Shown piece after piece: positions 6,397 through 11,464 of a stretch of DNA of 14,301 nucleotides. The notes below the pieces were generated by a model. That model was not told the origin of the DNA. It saw nothing but the letters and a program-made list of their open reading frames with translations, and made no database searches. The translations under genes and the position numbers were made by a program. The stretch lies in assembly GCA_902796785.1 (NCBI GenBank), contig CADBQJ010000265.1, positions 1-14,301 of the forward strand, read 5' to 3'. Numbering within the stretch: position 1 is the stretch's first letter; each line of letters starts with the position of its first letter. Source of the stretch: Fibrobacter succinogenes. Lineage in GTDB: Bacteria > Fibrobacterota > Fibrobacteria > Fibrobacterales > CADBQJ01.

Positions 6397-8841
6397 ATGC
6401 GACGCTATCTGACGATTCACGGCCATTTCTACCAGCCTCCCCGCGAAGACCCCTGGACGGGGCGCATCGAGGCGCAGCCTTCCGCCTGGCCCTCCAGCGA
6501 CTGGAACGCCCGCATCTACGGCGAGTGCTACGGGCCCAACGCCTGGTCGCGCGTGCTGAACGACCGCGGCCAGATCGAGGAGATCGTCGACAACTACGAG
6601 TACTTCAGCTTCAACATCGGCCCCACGCTGATGAGCTGGATCCGCTCCTTCGAGCCCGCCGCCTACGCCCGCATCCGCGAGGCCGACCGCCGGAGCGTGG
6701 AGCGCCTGGGCCACGGGAACGCCATCGCCCAGGTCTACAACCACATGATCATGCCGCTGGCCTCGCCCCAGGACCGCGTCACCCAGCTCAAGTGGGGGAT
6801 CGCGGACTTCGAGGAGCACTTCGGGCGCCGTCCCGAGGCGGTCTGGCTGGCCGAGACGGCCATCAACATGGAGGTGGTGGTCGACCTGATCCGCGAGGGG
6901 GTCAAGTTCGTGATCCTGGCCCCGGGCCAGGCCGCCCGCGTCCGCCCGCTGGTCGAGGAGGGGCAGCTTCCCCCCTGGACCGACGTCAACCCCGGGACGC
7001 TCGACACCACGAAGCCCTACCGCGTCTTCCCGCGCGACGTGCACGGCCAGCCGCTCTGCGAGGGGCACCTGGACGTCTTCTTCTACAACGGCGCCCTCTC
7101 CAGCGCGGTGAGCTTCGAGCACCTGCTGCGCGACGCCGGGACCTTCGCCGACCGCATCGAGGGGAGCTTCCGCGGCGGCGACGGGGCCGAGCTCTGCAGC
7201 GTGGTCACCGACGGCGAGTCCTACGGCCACCACGAGCCCTTCGGCGACATGTGCGCCGCCTACCTCTTCACCCGCGAGCTGCCCCGGCGCGGAATCGAGC
7301 CGGTCAACTTCGGCTGGTACCTGGAGCACTTCCCCCCGCGGGACGAGGTGGAGCTGACGAACGCCTTCGGCGAAGGGTCCGCCTGGTCGTGCGCCCACGG
7401 CGTGGGCCGCTGGTGCCGCGACTGCGGATGCCAGACCGGCGCCGCCGAGGGGTGGAACCAGAAGTGGCGCGCCCCGCTGCGCGACGCCCTGAACGCCCTC
7501 AAGGAGGGGCTCGACGCGGTCTTCCTGCGCGACGTCCCGCTTCTCTCCGCCACCGACCCGTGGGAGCTGCGGAACGCCTACGTGGAGGTGCTGCTCGACG
7601 AGATCTTCCCCGAGCGGCTGGCCTCCTCCTCCGGGGCCTTCCTCGCGAAGCACCTGAAGAAGGGGCTCGACCCCGAGCGCGAGGGGGTGGCCCTGCTGCG
7701 CCTGCTGGAGAGCCAGAAGTACGCCATGTACTCCTTCACCAGCTGCGGCTGGTTCTTCAACGACATCGAGGGGATCGAGCCGGTGCAGAACCTGCGCTAC
7801 GCCCAGCGCGCGATCGAGATGGTGGAGAGCCCCGAGGAGCGCGCCGCGCTCTCCGAAAAGTTCCGCTCCATCCTGCGCGAGGCCCGCTCCAACGCCCACG
7901 GGCTCACCGGCGAGGAGGTCTTCGACCGGATGGCGCTCCCCTCCATGCCCGCCAGCTGGCGCCTGGCCGCCGCGATGCTGCTCGACCCCGGGCGCAGGGG
8001 CGACTCCGCCGAGCGGCGCCTGAACGACATCCTGCTGACCGCCCGCTGCGTCGCGCGGAACAAGCACTACAAGCTGTGGGAATGCGCGCTGGCCGACTCG
8101 CGCCGCCTGGTCGACGAACGACTGCGCGCGGTCTCCTTCCGCGACGCCTTCCACGAGGAGGTCCTGGCGGTCTTCCCGGCGGAGTTCGACGGGCGGATCG
8201 CCCTGCCGGACGAGCCCGCCGGGCTGCTGCGCGACGTCCGCGGCCTCTTCCCCGAGGGGAAGCTGGTGCGGCTGCGCGACGTCTTCCCGAGCGACCTGCA
8301 GGCGCTGGCCGACCGGCTGGCCCACGACTCGTTCGCCTCGGTCATCGAGGAGTTCCGCGACTTCGGGCCGCGCCACAACCTGCTCTTCGGCCTGCTGGAG
8401 CAGAAGATGGTGCGCGTGGCCGAGCACGTGAAGGAGCCGCTGCGGCTCTCGCTGGTGGCCGACGTCCAGAACGTCCTCTCGAAGTTCGAGCAGGGGTTCA
8501 CGGAAGAGGACCTCGACCGGCTCCAGGCCCTGCACGACCGCGCGGTCGAGGCGGGCGCGCCGCTCTACGGCGACTGGATCAAAGACGAATACGGCGCGCA
8601 CCTCGCGGAGTGCGTCGCCGCCGTTCGTCTGAATTCGAGTCCGGAGGAGATCCGGAACGTGCTGAACCTGATCGTCGCGGCGGAGCGCGGAGGCGTGCCG
8701 CTGGACCGCAACCTCCTGGAGCGCGTCGCGTGGAAGCTCTATCCCGCGTGGCGCGAGGCGGTGCGGACGAAGCAGCCCCGGGAGGAAAGCCTCTACGACT
8801 TCTTCGGGTACCTCAACTTCGCCATCGACGGCATCGGCTGA
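6397..8841 (+). CDS. GH57-type glycoside hydrolase/glucan enzyme with DUF3536 domain
   Basis: This 814-residue protein opens with YLTIHGHFYQPPREDPW (4-20), typical of the GH57 catalytic barrel in DUF3536-containing proteins. AVWLAETA (148-155) carries the probable nucleophile E153, and TDGESYGHHEPFGD (271-284) carries the probable acid/base D272. The DUF3536 part begins with the cysteine-rich SCAHGVGRWCRDCGCQTG (331-348; C332, C340, C343, C345) and WNQKWR. GH57 contains alpha-amylases, 4-alpha-glucanotransferases and branching enzymes; which activity this subgroup has is not settled, so no symbol is given. No signal peptide is seen, so it is probably cytoplasmic. It diverges from the glgP operon, fitting a role on storage glucan. 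No good Shine-Dalgarno exists (only GGGGG at 6380-6384, 12 nt away), but TATCTT ends 6 nt before ATG 6397, suggesting a leaderless mRNA. Its TGA directly abuts the hsp20 TAG. Confidence 0.92.
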   Translation: MRRYLTIHGHFYQPPREDPWTGRIEAQPSAWPSSDWNARIYGECYGPNAWSRVLNDRGQIEEIVDNYEYFSFNIGPTLMSWIRSFEPAAYARIREADRRSVERLGHGNAIAQVYNHMIMPLASPQDRVTQLKWGIADFEEHFGRRPEAVWLAETAINMEVVVDLIREGVKFVILAPGQAARVRPLVEEGQLPPWTDVNPGTLDTTKPYRVFPRDVHGQPLCEGHLDVFFYNGALSSAVSFEHLLRDAGTFADRIEGSFRGGDGAELCSVVTDGESYGHHEPFGDMCAAYLFTRELPRRGIEPVNFGWYLEHFPPRDEVELTNAFGEGSAWSCAHGVGRWCRDCGCQTGAAEGWNQKWRAPLRDALNALKEGLDAVFLRDVPLLSATDPWELRNAYVEVLLDEIFPERLASSSGAFLAKHLKKGLDPEREGVALLRLLESQKYAMYSFTSCGWFFNDIEGIEPVQNLRYAQRAIEMVESPEERAALSEKFRSILREARSNAHGLTGEEVFDRMALPSMPASWRLAAAMLLDPGRRGDSAERRLNDILLTARCVARNKHYKLWECALADSRRLVDERLRAVSFRDAFHEEVLAVFPAEFDGRIALPDEPAGLLRDVRGLFPEGKLVRLRDVFPSDLQALADRLAHDSFASVIEEFRDFGPRHNLLFGLLEQKMVRVAEHVKEPLRLSLVADVQNVLSKFEQGFTEEDLDRLQALHDRAVEAGAPLYGDWIKDEYGAHLAECVAAVRLNSSPEEIRNVLNLIVAAERGGVPLDRNLLERVAWKLYPAWREAVRTKQPREESLYDFFGYLNFAIDGIG

Positions 8842-9255
8842 CTAGCCGATCGCGATCTGCTGCGAGGTCTCCTTCTTTTCCCTCTTGGCGATCGAAACGG
8901 TCAGCACGCCGTTTTCGTAGTTCGCCGTGATTTTGGCGGGGTCGAACTCATCGCCCAGGCGGAACGAGCGTTCGAAGGCGCCGGAGCGGCATTCGCGGAG
9001 CCAGTACTGGTCTTCCTTGCGTTCGGTTTCGGTCGCGCGGGAGCCAGTGACGGTGAGCACGCCGTCGTCGACCTTCAGGCCGATGTCCTCCTTCTTCATG
9101 CCGGGCAGGTCGAAGCGGATGGTGGCCTTGTCGGCGCCCAGCACCACGTCGGCGCGGGGGGACCAGCAGGCGCTCTTGCCGGAGGCGGCGGGAACGGCGT
9201 CCGCGAAGAAGGAATCGAAGACGTCGACGGGATTGAATTTGGCGAGGCAAGTCAT
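8842..9255 (-). CDS. Hsp20/alpha-crystallin small heat-shock protein
   Basis: A 137-residue ATP-independent holdase chaperone. The alpha-crystallin domain runs from about 32 (WSPRADVVLG) to 125, with FDLPGMKKEDI (48-58), GVLTVTGSR (65-73), the FERSFRLGDEFD segment (94-105) and ANYENGVLTVSIAK (111-124). The C-terminal QQIAIG holds the I-x-I motif (I134, I136) that links dimers into oligomers. Length is typical. The start is ATG 9255-9253 with AGGAG at 9267-9263, 7 nt upstream. The gene is convergent with the GH57 gene; the stop codons touch with no intervening base. A -24/-12 sigma-54 promoter precedes it, with no CIRCE inverted repeat visible. The transcript should have a short A-rich leader of about 42 nt without an obvious RNA thermometer stem. 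Confidence 0.96.
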   Translation of the reverse strand: MTCLAKFNPVDVFDSFFADAVPAASGKSACWSPRADVVLGADKATIRFDLPGMKKEDIGLKVDDGVLTVTGSRATETERKEDQYWLRECRSGAFERSFRLGDEFDPAKITANYENGVLTVSIAKREKKETSQQIAIG

Positions 9256-9309
9256 GGTGAATCTCCTTGTACTTGAGGGTTGTTTTTTTCGTTCTCGTTG
9301 TCCCCTTAC

Positions 9310-9325
9310 GCAAAGAGCGTGCCAA
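9310..9325 (-). promoter_or_regulatory. Sigma-54 (RpoN) -24/-12 promoter for hsp20
   Basis: Read on the minus strand the sequence is TTGGCACGCTCTTTGC, an essentially perfect match to the sigma-54 consensus TTGGCACG-N4-TTGC. The invariant GG (9323-9322) and GC (9311-9310) are separated by exactly 10 nt, as required. Transcription would start near 9298, leaving a leader of about 42 nt that includes the strong hsp20 Shine-Dalgarno. Orientation and distance point only to hsp20. A sigma-54 promoter needs an enhancer-binding ATPase; none is encoded in the window. Confidence 0.85.
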
Positions 9326-9356
9326 CGCCGGGAAACGCCGAAATCGCGCGGATTCG

Positions 9357-9377
9357 GGCGACCTCGCGAACGTCGCC
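9357..9377. promoter_or_regulatory. Inverted repeat upstream of the sigma-54 promoter, possible enhancer site
   Basis: GGCGAC (9357-9362) and GTCGCC (9372-9377) form a 6-bp dyad with a 9-nt spacer that itself contains TCGCGA. Its centre lies about 69 bp upstream of the predicted hsp20 transcription start, close to where bacterial enhancer-binding proteins bind (often -70 to -150). The site is GC-rich in a GC-rich genome, so chance is a real alternative. Confidence 0.35.
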
Positions 9378-9420
9378 GTTTCAGTTTGGAGCCGGGTTGA
9401 TTGATTTTGGACCGGTTGGA

Positions 9421-10494
9421 TCAGCGCCCGGCGAGCGCGTCGCGCCAGATGGCGCGGAACGAGGCGAAGAAGCGGTCGGTGGAGAACTTTTCGCGCACGC
9501 GGTCCCGGCCGGCCTTGCCCATGCGGGCGCGCAGCCCGGGGTCCTCGGCCAGCGTCCGGAGCGCCGCGGCCAGGCAGACCACGTCGCCCGGCTCGAGCAG
9601 GATGCCCGTCTCGCCGTCGACGACCGCCTCGGGAATGCCGCCCACGCGGGTGGAGACCACGGGCAGCCCGGCCCCCATCGCCTCCAGGACCGTCATCGGC
9701 AGCCCTTCCGCGTAGGAGGGGAGGACGAAGAGGTCGGCCGACTCCATCTTGCGGAGCATCTCGTCGTGCGGGGTCCAGCCCGTCGCCGAGACCGCGCCGT
9801 TCAGCCCGAGCTCGGCGATCCGCGCGCGGAGGGCGTCGACCTCGCCGTTGCCGCAGATCTCCAGGCGGGCGCAGTCGCGCAGCCCGCCCTTCGCGAAGGC
9901 CTCGACCAGGTCGAAGGTCCCCTTGCGCCGTCCGACCAGCCCGGCGTAGAGGATCTTCGCCGGCGGCTTCGTTCCGCGTTCGGGGAGCGGGTCGACGACG
10001 CGCTCGCAGGGGTTCTCCACCACGACGAAGTTCGCGTTCGCGGAGACGTTCTTCACGAGCCAGCTCTTCCACGATTCCGAAAGGGCGACCGCGGCGGAGG
10101 CCCGTTCGAAGAAATCGGCCGCCAGCCGCTTCGTCCGGGGCGAGGCGGCGTCGAACCATTCGGCGAACCGGCTGCCGTGGAGGTGGACGACGTAGGGGAT
10201 TCCGCGCGCGCGGAGGAGCCGCGAGATCGCCCGCTTGCGCCAGAAGCTGCCGCCGTAGGAGGCGTGCAGCTGCGCGACGACGTTCCGCTTCGGCATCAGG
10301 AGGATCTTCGGCAGCCGGAGGGGGAAGAGGGCGAAGGTGCGGGCCGCCGACCCCTCGTAGACCGGGAAGAGCCGCTGCTCGAACTCCGCGTCGGAGCCCT
10401 CGCGCAGCAGGAGGTCCTGCACCGTCTTCATGCCGCCGCGGCAACGCCGCGACTGGCCGAAATGGAGGACGACGACGCGGCCGGTCTTCTTCAT
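9421..10494 (-). CDS. GT4-family glycosyltransferase
   Basis: A 357-residue GT-B fold retaining glycosyltransferase. The C-terminal Rossmann half (about 178-350) contains ILYAGLVGRRKGTFDLVEAF (181-200), EICGNGE (212-218) and the E-x7-E motif EGLPMTVLE (E263, E271) followed by AMGAGLPVVSTRVGGIPE, all diagnostic for GT4 (glycosyltransferase group 1). The N-terminal half is divergent, as expected for an acceptor-binding domain, and HLHGSRF (104-110) fits the active-site loop. Donor and acceptor cannot be inferred; envelope or exopolysaccharide assembly is usual, but no polysaccharide cluster surrounds it. The start is ATG 10494-10492; no Shine-Dalgarno precedes it, while TATATT ends 7 nt upstream, suggesting a leaderless or near-leaderless transcript. 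It lies 165 bp upstream of hsp20 on the same strand, with no clear terminator between. Confidence 0.93.
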   Translation of the reverse strand: MKKTGRVVVLHFGQSRRCRGGMKTVQDLLLREGSDAEFEQRLFPVYEGSAARTFALFPLRLPKILLMPKRNVVAQLHASYGGSFWRKRAISRLLRARGIPYVVHLHGSRFAEWFDAASPRTKRLAADFFERASAAVALSESWKSWLVKNVSANANFVVVENPCERVVDPLPERGTKPPAKILYAGLVGRRKGTFDLVEAFAKGGLRDCARLEICGNGEVDALRARIAELGLNGAVSATGWTPHDEMLRKMESADLFVLPSYAEGLPMTVLEAMGAGLPVVSTRVGGIPEAVVDGETGILLEPGDVVCLAAALRTLAEDPGLRARMGKAGRDRVREKFSTDRFFASFRAIWRDALAGR

Positions 10495-10501
10495 GCCGCG
10501 A

Positions 10502-10507
10502 AATATA
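10502..10507 (-). promoter_or_regulatory. Predicted -10 box for the GT4 gene
   Basis: TATATT on the minus strand ends 7 nt before the GT4 ATG (10494), so transcription would begin at or within a base or two of the start codon. There is no plausible -35 hexamer 16-18 nt upstream, where the sequence is a GGAGGG-CGC-CCCTCC hairpin (10517-10531). Predicted by eye. Confidence 0.45.
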
Positions 10508-10548
10508 CCTATCGGGGGAGGGCGCCCCTCCGCGGGACGGAAAGGAGA

Positions 10549-10573
10549 AGGCCCGTCCGGATCGGACGGGCCT
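10549..10573 (-). terminator. Rho-independent terminator after tRNA-Gly
   Basis: A perfect 11-bp stem (AGGCCCGTCCG / CGGACGGGCCT) closes a 3-nt loop. On the minus strand it starts 13 nt after the tRNA 3' end and is followed by a pyrimidine tract (TCTCCTTTCC) that is only moderately T-rich. Position and stem strength make it the obvious end of the tRNA transcript. It also separates the tRNA from the GT4 promoter. Downstream on the plus strand there is no T tract. Confidence 0.7.
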
Positions 10574-10585
10574 CGGTTTCGGAGA

Positions 10586-10658
10586 AGCGGGAAACGGGAC
10601 TCGGACCCGCGACCTTCAGTTTGGGAAACTGATGCTCTACCAGCTGAGCTATTCCCGC
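10586..10658 (-). tRNA. tRNA-Gly, anticodon CCC
   Basis: A complete 73-nt cloverleaf: acceptor GCGGGAA/TTCCCGC, D-arm GCTC-AGCTGGTA-GAGC with G18G19 present, anticodon arm TCAGT-TTCCCAA-ACTGA with anticodon CCC (10625-10623), a 5-nt variable region, and T-arm GCGGG-TCCGAGT-CCCGT. The G1:C72 pair and discriminator U73 fit glycine identity. It decodes GGG. CCA is not encoded (T73 is followed by TCT). The T-loop has C at position 55 instead of the near-universal U (pseudouridine 55). The 5' leader may start at a TAGATT box at 10677-10672. Confidence 0.95.
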
Positions 10659-10667
10659 GAAAGCGGG
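10654..10667. repeat. Hairpin overlapping the 5' end of the tRNA gene
   Basis: CCCGC-GAAA-GCGGG (plus strand) is a perfect 5-bp stem formed by the tRNA's first five bases and its leader. On the minus strand the leader TCCCGCTT copies the tRNA's own 3' acceptor end (TCCCGCTT at 10591-10584). It may be a relic of a tandem tRNA copy, or a leader that competes with the acceptor stem. Confidence 0.5.
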
Positions 10668-10702
10668 ACGGAATCTAGAAAAATCCGCGCCCCGTCGGGA
10701 GG

Positions 10703-11368
10703 TCAGGCGTTGTTTCCGGGCGCCGGAGCGGCGAAAAGGCCGTTGATCGCCCAGTCGTCGCCGTTTTCCTCGATTTCCTTGTCCATCCAGATGGGATAGT
10801 TGCAGGCGTTCATCAGCTGCGCGGAGGTGCGGGTGACGTAGACGCGGCCGTCCTCGCCGGTGGCCTCCAGGTCCCAGCCGAGCACCATCACGCGGGTGCC
10901 GATGCCGTTGAGCTTGCGGACCAGCGGGACGAAGTCGGAGTCGCCCGCGAAGAGCACCACCACGTCGTAGTGCTTGTGGACCGCCTGGTCGAAGGCGTCG
11001 AGCGAGAGGTGGATGTCCACCCCCTTCTCGACGGGGCGCTCCAGCTGCTCGTTCATCGGCAGGTAGTGGGTGGCGATGCCGGCGAACATCAGCAGCTGGT
11101 CGAAGAAGCGGTCGGTCTCGAGCTGGTTCTTCTCCTTGGCCTTGGCCAGCGAGAAGCGCCCGCGGTAGAAGTGCGACTCCACCACCTGGCAGAAGGAGGG
11201 CTTGCGGTCCTCGAGCTGCGCCACCTTGTCGGCCACGTAGTCGTGGATGCCCTGGAAGAGCAGGAACGACGCGCGCGGGTGGTTGTGCTTGTAGAAGCTG
11301 CTCACGCGGTGGAAGAAGGATCCGTCGTAGAAGACGGCGATGCGGGTGAGATTGTCGGAGCGGTCCAT
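10703..11368 (-). CDS. NYN-domain protein (LabA/DUF88-like), putative ribonuclease
   Basis: A 221-residue protein of the PIN-like NYN superfamily, metal-dependent RNases of diverse and often unknown target. Acidic active-site candidates are D15 (VFYDGSFF), D118 and D124 (GVDIHLSLDAF), and D143/D145 (LFAGDSDFVPLV, the most conserved motif). The NYN fold spans about 8-190; the last 30 residues are Ala/Asn-rich with no match I recognise. The start chosen is ATG 11368-11366, with GAGGA at 11377-11373 (4-nt spacing). An ATG 81 bp further upstream (11449) overlaps the predicted -35 box and would lie outside the mRNA. The gene is 44 bp upstream of tRNA-Gly on the same strand, possibly by chance. The superfamily call is strong, the substrate unknown. 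Confidence 0.88.
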   Translation of the reverse strand: MDRSDNLTRIAVFYDGSFFHRVSSFYKHNHPRASFLLFQGIHDYVADKVAQLEDRKPSFCQVVESHFYRGRFSLAKAKEKNQLETDRFFDQLLMFAGIATHYLPMNEQLERPVEKGVDIHLSLDAFDQAVHKHYDVVVLFAGDSDFVPLVRKLNGIGTRVMVLGWDLEATGEDGRVYVTRTSAQLMNACNYPIWMDKEIEENGDDWAINGLFAAPAPGNNA

Positions 11369-11420
11369 GTTGTCCTCTTTTATTCGATGATGGATGGCGT
11401 TTTTCGATTCCTGCGTCGAC

Positions 11421-11449
11421 AAGATAGCGAAGTGGCGCCGCGGAGGCAA
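11421..11449 (-). promoter_or_regulatory. Sigma-70-type promoter for the NYN gene
   Basis: TTGCCT (11449-11444) and TATCTT (11426-11421) are spaced by exactly 17 nt on the minus strand. Transcription would start near 11415, giving a leader of about 46 nt before ATG 11368. This is the best -35/-10 pair in the window, and the -10 sequence matches TATCTT boxes upstream of two other genes. Confidence 0.6.
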
Positions 11450-11458
11450 GCGCGGCGC
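11435..11458. repeat. Perfect 8-bp inverted repeat around the NYN -35 box
   Basis: GCGCCGCG (11435-11442) and CGCGGCGC (11451-11458) are exact reverse complements with an 8-nt spacer, and the -35 hexamer TTGCCT lies in that spacer. The repeat begins 6 bp after the acyltransferase stop codon, so it could be that gene's terminator stem, although no T tract follows, or an operator for the NYN promoter. Confidence 0.55.
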
Positions 11459-11464
11459 GCCGAA

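Larger units (their letters stand above)
9256..9420. promoter_or_regulatory. Intergenic region between GT4 gene and hsp20
   Basis: This 165-bp stretch holds the sigma-54 promoter and the candidate enhancer dyad described separately, the hsp20 Shine-Dalgarno (9267-9263) and an A-rich leader (A7 on the minus strand at 9289-9283). No hairpin followed by a T tract is seen after the GT4 stop, so GT4 transcripts may read through into hsp20. Confidence 0.5.

Noticed and set aside
6226..8601. Upstream extension of the protease frame on the minus strand
   Set aside because: It is antisense to the well-supported GH57 gene, and a signal peptide begins precisely at the ATG at 6225.
9283..9289. T7 run on the plus strand upstream of hsp20, as a terminator
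   Set aside because: No stable stem precedes it on the plus strand and no plus-strand gene ends nearby; on the minus strand it is simply an A-rich leader.
9256..9420. CIRCE or ROSE/fourU thermometer controlling hsp20
   Set aside because: No TTAGCACTC-N9-GAGTGCTAA repeat and no U-rich strand pairing with AGGAG could be found; the leader is A-rich.
10517..10531. Hairpin GGAGGG-CGC-CCCTCC upstream of the GT4 gene
   Set aside because: Short GC-rich stem with no T tract in either direction, between a better terminator and the GT4 -10 box; no separate function can be supported.
10678..10705. Possible terminator after the NYN gene (T5 tract at 10683-10679, minus strand)
   Set aside because: The preceding stem is only 4 bp including a G-T pair, so I would not call it a terminator without 3'-end data.
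11369..11449. Longer NYN protein starting at ATG 11449
   Set aside because: The extra 27 residues are not conserved-looking, the codon overlaps the predicted -35 hexamer, and the ATG at 11368 has a Shine-Dalgarno and starts right before the NYN fold.
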